Source: Malurus cyaneus samueli
Taxonomy: Eukaryota > Chordata > Aves > Passeriformes > Maluridae
Reading direction: 5' to 3'
Length of the DNA: 64,000 nt
NCBI GenBank assembly: GCA_009741485.1
Contig: CM019214.1
Coordinates: 4,533,959-4,597,958 of the forward strand
Below are positions 1 to 11,528 of this stretch, piece by piece (positions within the stretch are counted from its first letter, which is position 1; every line of letters begins with the position of its first letter). The notes under the pieces were generated by a model. It ran no database searches, had not been told where the DNA came from, and worked only from the letters and a program-made list of their open reading frames with translations. A program made the position numbers and the translations under genes.

Positions 1-83
1 ATAATGTGGATTTTGAGCTGCTCCAACCACCACAGTTGCCATTATCTCCCACTACTGCTGGGCTTTCTATTCTTCCTATAGTT

Positions 84-343
84 TTACCTTTTGAAATGCT
101 GTACAATTTGCTTGGCTAGGGCATCATCCAAGAGCAAAAGCACATCCAGAGAGCTGCTATCAGGTGCTGCACAGTCTGTTTCCAAATGGGCTGTTTCCAA
201 GCAACTCTGAATGGAATAGCCCTGAGCTGGATCCAGAGCAGGATTTGCCAGAGCACTGTGGTGCTCCACAGCAGACCTGATCTCAGTTATCATTTGTGGT
301 TTACCACAGAGCATGCATTACAGCAATTTAGGAGATTTTATTA
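84..343 (-). other. coding-like minus-strand block of unknown origin
   Basis: The minus strand has an ORF of 76 codons (84-314) with mixed, non-repetitive composition, ending in residues DDALAKQIVQHFKR. It is preceded on that strand by a long pyrimidine tract ending in AG (complement of 344-345) and crossed near its end by AAAG|GTAAAAC (donor GT at complement 86-87). The same tract could be the poly-A end of an insertion on the + strand. It is not dystrophin and I do not recognise the protein. It may be a retrocopy fragment, a mobile-element piece or chance. Confidence 0.25.
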
Positions 344-345
344 CT

Positions 346-410
346 AAAAAGAAAAAAAAAAAAAAAAAGGAACGAAAAAAAAAACAAACCAAAAAACCCC
401 CCAAAAAACA
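346..410 (+). repeat. A-rich low-complexity tract
   Basis: Runs of A broken by single G and short C blocks. Slippage-prone. Confidence 0.9.
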
Positions 411-1368
411 AGTGCTTTTTATTTAAGGCATTTAGCTGTAATTAGGACTCTGTTTCTTATGTCCTACCTTCCAAAATTGCCCTTGACTTTACCATCTTTT
501 AATCCTGATAAAAAACTTGCCTGCAGATTTGGAATACAGATTACAAACCAGAAAACCATATTGGATAGTGTGTCAAAGATTGCCGAAAAGGAACACTGAA
601 GGCTTTTGTCTCATTTGCTTTTAAACTTGCTTTAAAGAAAAATACTCTGATTTTCATTATTTCGATAAAAACATAGCTTCTGTTTTACTTGTTAATATTG
701 TATGACTATGGTTAAAAGTGATCTTAAGCATATGGCATTGCTCAATGCTTTGAGAATTTTATTCATTTTGGAACCAATTGGTTGGTCCTATTGCTACATG
801 TATCATAACATCTTGTTACAATTTTTAAAAAAATGTTAGGGACTACATTTAAACTTCCATTGAAAAAAAATGAGATGATTAAGTTAACATTTTTTCGAAG
901 CCATTCTGAGTTCAAGATTAATTATTAATTATGTTACACATCTTTTCTTATCTTTCATATGTATTACTTCACTTTCTTCGCAGAAAGTGAAGAAAATTCC
1001 TTTTACCTTTTAATTGTTCTAAATAATTTCCTTGTCTGTAATAACTAAAGTCAGTTTTATTCTATGAACTTTAATGTAAGCATGACTATTGAACAGACAG
1101 AAATAGGCAAACTAGATCAGAGAAACCAATGACTTTGAAAACAACCTTAGAGAAATCAGCTATGGTTTCTTGGCTTTCTTCTTTTTGTCTCCTCATGGTC
1201 ATTGTTGGGCACACAGGACTGGCCTAAATGGAGGTTTGATCTGATACTTTGTTTATTCCTTAGTGTTTATGGTGTTTCTAACATAACATGTAATGCAGGA
1301 TTTAAGGATTGGATTATCAGAAACCTCTAAATAATTGTGGAATATAGTTCCAATTAATTGTAATCAGG

Positions 1369-1491
1369 TTTTTTTTTTTTTGGTTTTTTTTGTTTGTTTT
1401 TTTTGTTGTTTTTTTTTGTTGTTTTCTTTTTTTTTGTTGTTTTTTTTTTTGTTTTTTTTTTTTTTGTTTGGTTTTGTTTTTGTTTTTTTTT
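1369..1491 (+). repeat. T-rich tract with G interruptions
   Basis: About 120 bp of T runs broken by single or double G. Chance reading of this tract gives a poly-Phe ORF, which is not a gene. Confidence 0.95.
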
Positions 1492-1896
1492 ATGGGAGAA
1501 AGCCAGCAATAGTCTTGTACATTAAAATCTAATTACAGTCCAGGCATAGTTTTCAAAATCCAGCTGTCAGGCATTTTCTTATTTCTTACAGCATTTTTAT
1601 TAGCTTTATGTATTGTATCTCTACTTTCTGCTTTATTCCCATTCTTGTACTTTAATGTAGTTTATAATTCATTTCCATAGCAACAAAAGTACCCAGGCAG
1701 CAACTTTAAATATTTTTGATATGCTTTCCCCACTAATGTGTAACATCTGTATATTCAGAGCTGTTATTCGGTGATAAATCATTAACTGGATTTATGAGCT
1801 CCCAAATAGAGAAACTGAATTTTTAAACCAGCCTACTTTTTTTTTTCCTTTTCTTAGTAACTTGTTTATCCTAGCACCTCTTTCTTGTTTTTCTAG

Positions 1897-2137
1897 AGGG
1901 TCTGAATCCTGACAACATTAGACAAGCCTCGGAGCAGCTGAAGAGCCGCTGGATTGAGTTCGTCAGTTGCTCAGTGAAAGACTGGCATGGCTGGAGTACC
2001 AAAATAACATCATTGACTTCTACTCCCAGCTGCAGCAACTGGAGCAGACAGCAATTACTGCAGAAAACTGGCTGAAAGCACAACCCACACCAGCAACAGA
2101 TCCTGCTACAGTGAAAACCCAGCTAGAAAGATGCAAG
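1897..2137 (+). CDS. DMD: dystrophin exon 20, with 1-base deletion
   Basis: Encodes the end of spectrin repeat R4 and the start of R5. The first two bases complete a Glu codon begun in exon 19, followed by GLNPDNIRQASEQL. The frame runs to GAG TTC at 1956-1961, then drops one base (GT at 1962-1963 where a three-base Cys codon is expected). It resumes in another frame at 1964 as QLLSERLAWLEYQNN and ends QLERCK. The exon is 241 bp against 242 in human. Reading straight through gives a stop at 2073-2075. Both halves are highly conserved, so this is a real exon. The lost base is either an assembly error or a true loss-of-function variant. The donor GTTAGA is weak, with T at +3. Confidence 0.95.
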
Positions 2138-3103
2138 GTTAGAGATTCTTCTTCAAGTTTTTTATGGTATTGTGTGTCATAGGTGGGACAGGACTGTCAA
2201 CAGCGGGATAGATTATGACCTATGGTATCTTTGTATAAAAATAGTGAATGGACTTTTTGGATTTATAAAGTACTCCTTAAAAATATTTATTTAGGAAAGG
2301 AAAGACTGGTGAACGAAATAAAGAGCCAAAAGAACAAAGAATATGGGTCTTTAAAACTCTGCCCAAAGTATTTAGTTATTAAGATACTTAAACACTTACA
2401 GGGAACAATAACCCTAAGGTGGTCTTTTTCATTTGTCATTTTCATGTAAAAATCTCCGTCTTTGGTTCCTCATTAAGAAAATGTTGCTCATTCTGTTAAG
2501 GATCTGTGCCAGAAAATTTTTTTTTCAGTCTATTTTTTTTAAGTCTTAAATTCTGCCATTGCAGACCACTTTACTTCTTACACACCCTGGGTTCTGATTC
2601 GGTGTGGGTTGTGTAATCAAATGAAGGAATATTCTTCTGTAGTGATACAAGAGATTCACAATAGTTGTACAAAAACTCACACCAATTCACTTACAATTCT
2701 CCCTAATTGTTTTTATTTGTGTAAGAGAGAAATTGGCTTCTCTCTCTTACTCTAGACAACTCTGTGGGTGGGGAGCTTGGAAGCCAATATTGATTGACAG
2801 GAATATATTGAGGGGTAGTATTGCATTATAAATTGTGTGACATACTTTCAGGAGTCTGACTTCAGGAAATCTCAGACTTCAAAAGCTCTCAAACAGAAAA
2901 TACTTGAAACCTAAATTGAGATCTGTGCTATTATTTCAATTTTCAGGCATTTCCAAGCTGACATTGTACTTACAGAGGTCTCTGTTCTCATGCAGCAAAC
3001 TTTTCTTTGAATAGCTCTACTATGAACTGTACATTTGGGTTACTTTGCTCATTTATTTTTTCTGCAGTATTTGCATGTGTCACAATGTATACAAGGAATA
3101 ACA

Positions 3104-3305
3104 GGGCAACCTCATTGCTCTCTGCAGTTTCCTGAGAGGAGAGTGAAGAGGAAGGTGTTGGTCTCTTCTTCTGGGTGTCTAGTGACAGGATGCATGGGAA
3201 TGGTCCAACGCTGTGCCAGGGAAGATTTAGACTGCAATGGGAGAGAAAAAGGCTTCCTGGAGTAACAAAAAGGCTTCCTGGAGAGGTGGTCACTGCCCCC
3301 TGGGA
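3104..3305 (+). mobile_element. CR1 LINE fragment, sense
   Basis: Contains the CR1 3'-region signatures GGGCAACCTCATTGCTCTCT, then GTGCCAGGGAAGATTTAGAC, then GGAGAGGTGGTCACTGCCCC, in the order seen in avian CR1. It is degraded and 5' truncated, and does not reach the usual terminal octamers. A 21-bp internal tandem duplication lies at 3246-3283. Confidence 0.8.
3246..3283 (+). repeat. 21-bp period tandem duplication inside CR1
   Basis: AAAAAGGCTTCCTGGAG occurs at 3246-3262 and again at 3267-3283. Confidence 0.9.
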
Positions 3306-3700
3306 ATCTTCACCTTTCTATGTTATTTAGTCAGTACATAATCTAACAGAGATGGGTCCAGGATTACAATAGACATGGTATTTTTTTCTCCTCCCAGCTT
3401 CACCTGAAAAGGATGTTCCTTAGGTTCAAAATTTTAATGTACAATCTGTCTTACTTTCTTTGAGCATAGTGTCCTGTGAAAGTGACTTTAAGGTGACTTT
3501 AAGCAGTGGTATCAATCAACAACTTTATTGGGAGCAGAGGTATTGATTTGTGAGGAAAGGTTTAAGATGTATTGGTTTGTTGTTGTAGCTGTTACAGCTG
3601 TGTAAGGTGCACTGAAACAGTGGTGATTTCATGGCACTAGTGATTTCATTTCTTGGGTAGCTGTATCTTGATTTGTTTTTCTTTTTGTTCAAACATGCAG

Positions 3701-3881
3701 GATGAAATCATTCGAATGTCAACCCTGCAGCCTCAAATTGAGCGGCTGAAGGCTCAAAGTCAAGCACTCAAAGAGAAAGAACAAGGACCAGTGTTCCTGG
3801 ATGCTGACCTTGCTGCTTTCACCAGCCATTTCAAACAAATATTTGCCGACATGCACACCAGAGAAAAGCAGCTACAGACCA
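3701..3881 (+). CDS. DMD: dystrophin exon 21
   Basis: 181 bp, same as human. Encodes 60 residues starting DEIIRMSTLQPQIERLKAQ and including the FLDADLAAFTSHFKQIF motif, plus the first base of an Ile codon completed in exon 22. This is the second half of spectrin repeat R5. The acceptor is AACATGCAG and the donor is a strong GTAAGT. The frame is open throughout. Confidence 0.98.
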
Positions 3882-5375
3882 GTAAGTGTTCTTGACAAGT
3901 CCATTTGCCTGACTAGCACACAAAAAACAGTTGTACATATTTTGCTTTCTCAGTTTTACATTTACTTTTGTTATATCAAATCAGTAGTGCTATTTAGGTG
4001 CTCTTTCTTGCAATTGAATTAATCTTCCAAAAATTATCAGTGCATTCCATATTTTCTCTTAATAAGCATTCAAGGGAAGGTACATTATTCAAAAATGAAG
4101 CTTCCACTCAGTGTAGTTCTACCATCAAACCTCCTCTTGTTAGTGTGCTTATGGACAGATTCAGTGATGGTTTTTGGCACCATAGAACTGTCTTTATTTA
4201 GCTGGGTTAGAAGATGGGGCAGTCCATCCCTATCAATCAGTGGAGAGGAAAGAGAGCTTAATTACAGGAGTGTATCTGCTCTAGATTTTCACAGAATACA
4301 AATTTAACTCCATAAATCTATCAAAGAGACTAGCTACCTGAGCTAGTTTTTCATCATGTGGCCAACTCTTTCTTGGTTGCAACACAGAGCACGTGACTGT
4401 CAGTTGTAACACTATTTGCATTTTTTTAAGTAAAATGAATTTTTTCAAAAGGGGAAAAATGCTATACCAAAATAGAAAGTTAACTGTCCCTTATTAATGG
4501 TACATAGCATATCAGTGTCTGCTGTACACTTTCTGTATTAGATTATGAAATTAATCATCAGACAAGAAATACAAATTTAACTTTTCTCACCAACAAAGAT
4601 ATTATCTGCCCCTTAAACCAGTGATATCTCTAAATTACTGTACTGATTTGAAATGTGACATAGTGCTAGCTCCTTCTAGTGGATTTTTTATAATATTCCT
4701 CCTAAATTCTTCCACTGAGAGTTTCAGATTTTTTTTTTTTCAACATTACATTACTGCACTACTGTAGTTATTTCACATGTGTTCACATATACAAATTGAA
4801 AAGATGATGATGCATACGAGAACTGAAGAAATAAAATGCAAGTGTCACATAGCAAGTGATGAAAGGATGAATTGTGGAAATTTAACATTAAGGAGTGTAA
4901 AGTTTTTTCATTACTCTAAAGTCAAGGTATAGTGGGTAAGATGTAAAAACCATTAATGTGACTCTTTTATGTGCTGAAATCAGCTGCCATTCTCCCAACA
5001 GAAGAATAGTGTAAATACTACCTTTTTTATGATTGCTTCTCTGTCTAAAATTCCATAATTGCTGGGCTTGCCACATCAAATTTTACTGTAGTGAGAGGTC
5101 ATGAATTAACCAATTGATTAGTCCAGTATGATAAATAGTGTTCCCTGCCTGAATGTGAAGCCATGGGCTTTGATGAAGTTCTTCTTCCTGGGAATTCCTT
5201 TCCCCCTCCTGGGCTGGAGAGAGCTCCTCCAGTGCCCTGGGCAGCTGCAGAAACATCTGTCCTGAGGTGAAAGCATTGAACAGATTGGGGAGGTCTCCTC
5301 AAGTGCTAGAGAACAGAAGTCTCTACATAAATATTTCATGGATCCCTGGACAGGTGTTACTGCCAGGGTAACTAC

Positions 5376-5415
5376 TCTGCATCATGAGTGCTTCATCTGC
5401 ATCATGAGTGCTTCA
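5376..5415 (+). repeat. perfect 20-bp tandem duplication
   Basis: TCTGCATCATGAGTGCTTCA at 5376-5395 is repeated exactly at 5396-5415. Confidence 0.95.
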
Positions 5416-6714
5416 TCTCTAATGGTTCAGCTGTCAAGATGAGATTTTTTTTCATCCCATGCAGTACATAGCTGTAGTGGTGTTTTAGGTGAGATTTTTA
5501 TATTAATCATGGTTTATGTTCAGAAATTTTATACAGAGTTTTATCCAAAGTTCTAATTTCCTGTCATAACTGCTGTGGAAGTGAATGAACATGAATGGGA
5601 AAAAAACCCAACCTGAATCCAAAGCATAGAACTTTTTGCTCTTTGAAACTGAGTTTATTCTGCTTTCTTCAATGAATACTTTTCTTGTGTTGCACAAATG
5701 AGCCATACCCATGTCTTCGTTCTGGCCTTTAGTTTCATAAAAAACATTGAAATTTTGTAAGAGAATTTTGGATCTTTCTGTCGTTTATTTACATAAATTC
5801 TTTGTAATAGTTATTTCCTGCAATGGAAGCATTTCCTGAAGACTGAAGATGTTTTGCAGATCAGTTATAGTATTTATGTGAGTTTGTTTTTTTTTTCCCC
5901 TGTACACAAACTTACATGTGTTTAGAAAGATTAAAAAAAAAAAAAATCATAATTAGGGGTTTTTATGTTATATATTATCTTGTTGATCATCGTAAGAGGG
6001 TGTTTTTTGCTTTTTGTTAATGTTCCAGCACTTCATTGTCTTTTCTGATGCATAAGGATATTTAGCTGTTTCCCAAGGGAATTTTTCCTCATAAACAGTT
6101 TTCTTTAATTTTGGAATTGTCCCCTCAAATATTTTTTATTTGGTTAGGTTTTGAAAGTGTTTTTTTGTGAGAGATGGTAGTTTTAACATTCAAGAGTGCT
6201 TAATAGTTTCTCTGTGCTGCACTGTAGATTTATCAAAATAATACTAAAGGCTAACTCAGATTTTCTTACATGTTTTTCTCCATGATTGATTATTTTTTTT
6301 TTCCATTATAAAATCTAATTAAATGCTAATACCTATTTTGTTGTTTTTTTCTTTTTTTTAAGTGTTGTTTAAGAAGTAACTCAAAAATATTGAGAAATAT
6401 TACCCCATTTTCTCACTTTATAGAATGTTTGCTTATATTTGATTTTGAATATGATGTATCTGATATTCCAACTCTCTCTTCTACCCAAACACATTTAAGT
6501 GATGTCTATATTATTTGTATAGAGAAAAAATAAAGGTCAGACAGAGCTTAAAACTGCTCAGTAATCTACACAAGGGACTGAAATGGACAATGCTGGCAGT
6601 AATTCGAATATGAATAATGTGATTTCCCAAGGAAATTGTTAGATTTTGTAATGCCCTGGTGAAAAGTGAGGGATTTTATATTTGAAATTAACTGCTGCTA
6701 TGTCAGAGAATTTT

Positions 6715-6985
6715 CTAGGGAGCAGCCTCCCCTTCCCCCTGAGCCCAGGGGGAGCTGACAGTCACTGTCAGGTAAGTGAACACTCCCTGGTTCAAACTTC
6801 TCCTGGGTGGCAGCTGATTCATTCCAGCACTCCTCGAGCTCTGTGACTGAACTAAATTCCATTAAACTGCTTCTGCTTTTCAGTCTTGCTGCTCTGAGCT
6901 GTTATCCAGTCGTGGTCTTGATTAAAATACATGTTCTCATTTTGATGGGGCTGTTCTTCAGAGGGAAATTGGAAAATCACCAGAT
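6715..6985 (+). mobile_element. possible retroviral-type LTR remnant
   Basis: A G+C-richer island in AT-rich intron. It has an ATTAAA polyadenylation-type hexamer followed by a pyrimidine-rich stretch (CTGCTTCTGCTTTTCAG), an arrangement typical of the R-U5 part of avian LTRs. No internal viral genes, primer-binding site or clear terminal TG/CA and target duplications were identified. Weak call; it may be another repeat or unique sequence. Confidence 0.25.
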
Positions 6986-8090
6986 TTTTAAAAAGTAATT
7001 AAAAAAAAAAACCAACACTTTTGTCACAGGTAAAATTAAAAGTATCAAGATGGAGGTGGCAAAGAAAAAGTCATGTTTATTTCCATTTTTCTCTGCTTCA
7101 GAAATTTATGCTCTATGCTTTCCTTTCAAATTCTGATTCTACCTTTCCAGGATCAGTAATTCCCTGAGGTGAAGTCATCATTGTCATCATTGCTGTTGTT
7201 ATTATTAATGATGAATTATTCATCTGCATTTAAATAATGTTTCTCTTATTTATTTCAAGAAGTACTTTAGAAAGTTTTTTGCCTTCCATATCATGTCAAG
7301 ATTCTTTAGGCTTTTTACTTACTGATGCCATGCTTCAAATTATTTTGCATGCACATCATTATTCTCTCTAACCCATTAGTACAGTATCCTAAATTGTTGT
7401 ACTGCATAGAGCTCATACAATTCAAACTTGGCAGAATTTTATAAGATTAATAAACCACAGTAACTGTAACAGTATGATGATCATTTGGAGTTTTAGTCTG
7501 TAATTATTCTGCTTTGGCTAAAACTTTGAACTGCTAACTTACTTTGATGCTCTATGTGCATTGGAAATGGGTTATAAGTGGCAGTGAAATTCTAATAATA
7601 CATAAAACAATCTTTCACAAATTGCTGTATACTTGAGGAAGGGAATTTTTAAGCAAGTGTCCTGAAAAACGTAATAAGTTTTCTTTAGGACCTGAACTAT
7701 GATGTAAAAATATTCATTTGGTTTGATTTTGAGGGATGAAGTTTGCTTAACCTTCTTTGAATGTGTCTTTCAAGCTGAAGATACCATTCAGATGTGTGTG
7801 AGAATTTATTGTTTTAATAAGTAGCATGCAAGCAATTTCTTTTCTTTTTTTCCCCCATCCATTTCCTCCGGTAATTATTTTTTATTTAAATCAAGATCAA
7901 AAGGACAAAGCAGCCTGTGAAATGAATGTGTATGAGATAATGTCCTCCACCGTGTAGGCAATTTTATCTTTTTCCTCAGTGATAAAAATGAATATTTTTT
8001 TTTAATAGATGGGAAATTAAGACACCTAAAAAATAACTGTATATTTAAAAGATATTTACTGTTGAATTAGATCCTGTAGACTGAAGAAAT

Positions 8091-8208
8091 GCTTCCCTGG
8101 AAGTGCTCAAGGTCAGGTTGGATTGGGCTTGGGCAATCTCATGGCAGCGGAGTTGAAACTGGATGATCTTCAAGGCTGCTTCCAACTCAAACCCTTCTGT
8201 GATTCTAT
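8091..8208 (+). mobile_element. CR1 LINE 3' tail, sense
   Basis: Begins CTTCCCTGGAAGTGCTCAAG, continues GGTTGGATTGGGCTTGG, GATGATCTTCAAGG and CTTCCAACTCAAACC, and ends at the CR1 terminal octamer region (TCTGTGATTCTA). This is the standard avian CR1 3' end, diverged and strongly 5' truncated. Confidence 0.92.
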
Positions 8209-8756
8209 TATTCCCTTCTATTTATTTTAAGAGCTTTATAACAAAAAGAATTGGAAGTCTTAAATCACTTCCATAAAATTGATCAAGTCTTACACAAGAT
8301 TCCACTTGGAGACTTTCTGGTTAAAAAAGTAGGAGAAGGGAATCATAGCTTTTATGAAGACATCCATATAAAAACCTTGATGAATTGGTTCAGGTATTTG
8401 TGTTACAAAATAAGCAAAACAGTGTTGTGAAAAAAATCAGCCTGGTTTTAAATTGCATTTATTACTGAGGAGATTTTTATTGGAAATACATGAAATTCAA
8501 TCTTGTTAGTTTATTTCAGGGAATAAATCTTTACTAAAATGGTCCCTTAGATAATATTTATTTCCTTTCATGTTGGTGTGATGAACAGTGGGATTTGTAC
8601 TGACTGTAGGAGAAACACATTGCTGAGATAATTGTGTTCTCGTTCCGTTTCTGATTTGGGAAAATATTTTTGACTGAAATATCTGGTCACAAAAAAACAA
8701 GCAGGAAAGAAAAACAAAATATTTTTCTTACTTGGAAAGCTATTTTCATATGTTTA

Positions 8757-8796
8757 GATAGAAATATAGAAATATAGAAATAGAAATAGAAATATA
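8757..8796 (+). repeat. (GAAATATA)-type microsatellite
   Basis: Imperfect 6- to 9-bp units of AGAAATAT and AGAAAT over about 40 bp. Confidence 0.85.
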
Positions 8797-11328
8797 TCCT
8801 AACCAACATATTTGAACATTCTGTTATCAAATTTAAGGACTTTCTCTGAAAGAAATATGCAAGTTCAAATATATTTGCCTGTCAATTCCTGGGGGTTACA
8901 ATGTCAGTCACACCAAACCTCATTCCCTACAAGTGGAATAAATTGCATAATAAAAAAATATTTTTCCCTTCTGGGATGGGAATTGTATTCTGATATTTCA
9001 CACTAACATATTGGTAATTTCCCCCTGATATTTTGCCACACTTCTGTCATGGACCTAGTTTTGCTATGTCTAAACTAGGCCCATATTGAGGATTTACTAT
9101 ATCTTTCTCATTGTCAATTCGTATTTTAATATGATACAGCAGAAACCATATTAATGCACTTGGCTTATCATGTGGACTTTAATCCATGAATTTTGGTATC
9201 ACAAAGCAAATTTTGGGATAAAAAAGAAACAGATCTTGAATGTGGTTTTATGTTATTAGCATGGGGAGTTTAGAGATTCATACTGCCCACAGAAAGGCCA
9301 TAAATGAGTTAGATTGTTTAGACAGTTATTATATGGTAACTTTAGAAGGTGAAACTCCTACTCCCACTGTAGAAGTTTGAATGATCCCCAATGACAAAAT
9401 TTGCTGCTAAAATAATAAGGGCTCTTGAGTGCCAGCCTAAAATCTGCTTCCTTGTGGATGATAATGCTGACACATTGTCTATCTTAAAAATAATCCAAAA
9501 TTATTGTACTATTACTAATCTGTGGTAGTATGGAAAAGTGGAATGGGAAAATGACGGTTTCACTCAAAGATGATTTTTAAAGTTTATATTTTATAACCAA
9601 ATTGTTAAGACCCTAGCTTGATTAAACCAACATCTGTCATCCCATTTTAACTCATATTTAGTCCTTCAAATCGTAGAAAACTTAATTTATTATGGTTAAA
9701 TGAAATATTTGCAGTGTTTGGGTGGTTTTAAAATTATTATTGTTATTGGTGAACTTGCAGGATAAGAGTTTAATGCATTTTGATGTAGATTGCTATAGCA
9801 GTTTTCACCTGTTCTGAGGTGCTCTTCAGTACTACAGAAAGTAGATTTTTTTTTTAATTGAATGCTTGAAGTTCTACATTAGTCATAGGATTTGTTTTTC
9901 ATTTAAAAGGAAAAAATAACTTCGAGAAGTCAAACATTGCATCAAAATACTGAATTCCATTTCATATTTCTAAATTAAACTGCAGTTAAGATGTTGTATA
10001 ACAACTTTAACATATTTGAGCAGCTGAAATTATATCTCCATTTGGAGTGAAGAGTTTAAATATATGTTCTATTCTAAGGTAGAAATTGGATTAAAAAAAT
10101 GAGTCAAAGACAATACAAATTTCACTAAGGAAAGTAAAGATTAAAATGCTACTGGATGAGGTGGAAAATATTTGGGTTTGTGTTTCCAAGAATATATTAC
10201 TATTGATTTTTCTGTACAAAAATACCTCACAAGGGAAGAAATTCTTGTCTTTCTTGGTACCAAGTACCATCCTTTGTAAATCTCCAGATTTGAGTGATAA
10301 ATCAGATCAGCCAAGACTTTCATGAGGAAGTTTGCCATACGATGTGCATACTTCACAAAAGACAGCTTTGATTGTCCTGCTTTTTGTATGTTGTTGTGAT
10401 ATCTGAATGGAAATATAAGGTTTTTTTCATGTTGCATTTTGTTGATAAATTAAAAAAATAGGTTAAATTTGAAATACAGTCTGCCAAGAATCTGTATGAT
10501 GAAAGCAAGCTTACTCTTATAAACTTTACCTGTGTTTTTTGTCAAAACAGTTTTTTTAGAAAGCTATATTATTTTGCAGTAGATTTCTTTGTGAAACACC
10601 AGGAAAGATGGAGGAGCATACAGGAGATACAAAGGGGTGTAACTTTTTTAAACTTTTATATTCTTCATTATTATGTGGTACAAGTTGGAAATGTTTCAGT
10701 TCTAACCAGCCATGCTATTTGTACATTTTTCAGTGAGTATAGAGGCAACTGCTAATGGCAGAGGGAATGTCTGTGCTAATGAGTTTCTCATGTGTGTGCC
10801 AGATGTTGTGTATTTGCAGCAGCTGTAATGTTGGCACAATAAGCGCAGTTCAATAAAATTCAACTTTATTGTAGAAGGAAGATTAATTTTCTAAGCTTTT
10901 AACAGATGTCTTAAATGGAACATATTACTTGAACAGAAACATTGAGCACATAAACATGGGCCATGAAAGGGAACCCTTGTTCTTAATACATTTCTGAAAT
11001 TAGATTTTAGATTAAGTACCATGGCTTTTCCGTTGATCTCTGAACACATATATTTAAAATAGTTGTCTTGGCCATAGAAGTTGTCTTCTGACCTATAACA
11101 ACAGGGTTAAATGACACAGAGTACATAAAATAGTAAAGATATCTCAAACATTAGAAGGAGTGTGTTAATTTTGCAAAATATTTTTGCTTCTAAAATTATT
11201 TTTATAGCTCTGATACACACTGGGCCCGTTGCACTCTCTTACCAAACAGACATAGACATCAATGAGGCTTGGTCTTTTATCAAGGCTCTTCTGTCAACAA
11301 ACCAAATAGTGAAGAAAAAAATTGTTTT

Positions 11329-11360
11329 ATTTCCTTCCTTCCTTCCTTTATTTCCTTCCC
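11329..11360 (+). repeat. TTCC microsatellite at acceptor of exon 22
   Basis: Imperfect CCTT repeat just upstream of exon 22. It adds to a long pyrimidine tract before the AG at 11381-11382. Confidence 0.9.
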
Positions 11361-11382
11361 TTTTTTTCCCCATTGAATGTAG

Positions 11383-11528
11383 TTTTTGACAGTTTGCCCC
11401 CTGCACACTACAAGGAGACAATGAACACTATACTTGTGTGGATGCAGCAGTCAGAAACTAAACTCTCCATGCCTCAGGTTGCAATTGCTGAATATGAAAT
11501 CATGGAGCAGAGACTCAGGGAGTTCAAG
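11383..11528 (+). CDS. DMD: dystrophin exon 22
   Basis: 146 bp, same as human. The first two bases complete an Ile codon, then FDSLPPAHYKETMNTILVWM and QQSETKLSMPQ. It encodes the R5/R6 junction and helix A of spectrin repeat R6, with the conserved Trp in VWMQQ. It ends on a codon boundary at REFK. The donor is a strong GTGAGT. Confidence 0.98.

Larger units (their letters stand above)
1..1896 (+). other. DMD: intron 19, 3' part
   Basis: AT-rich intron sequence ending in a pyrimidine-rich acceptor (AG at 1895-1896). It contains a less AT-rich block at about 80-345 that is open on the minus strand, an A-rich tract (346-410) and a T/G tract (1369-1491), listed separately. I recognise nothing else. 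Confidence 0.9.
2138..3700 (+). other. DMD: intron 20
   Basis: 1,563 bp, GT-AG. It carries a CR1 fragment (about 3104-3305) and otherwise unremarkable AT-rich sequence. Confidence 0.95.
3882..11382 (+). other. DMD: intron 21
   Basis: 7,501 bp, GT-AG. It holds a CR1 3' tail (8091-8208), a possible LTR remnant (about 6715-6985), a 20-bp tandem duplication (5376-5415), a GAAATATA-type microsatellite (8757-8796) and a CTTC/TTCC tract near the acceptor. The less AT-rich patch at about 5150-5370 is unassigned. No exon-like sequence recognised. Confidence 0.93.

Noticed and set aside
1967..2182. Apparent separate ORF starting within exon 20
   Set aside because: It is the shifted second half of dystrophin exon 20 running into intron 20, not an independent gene.
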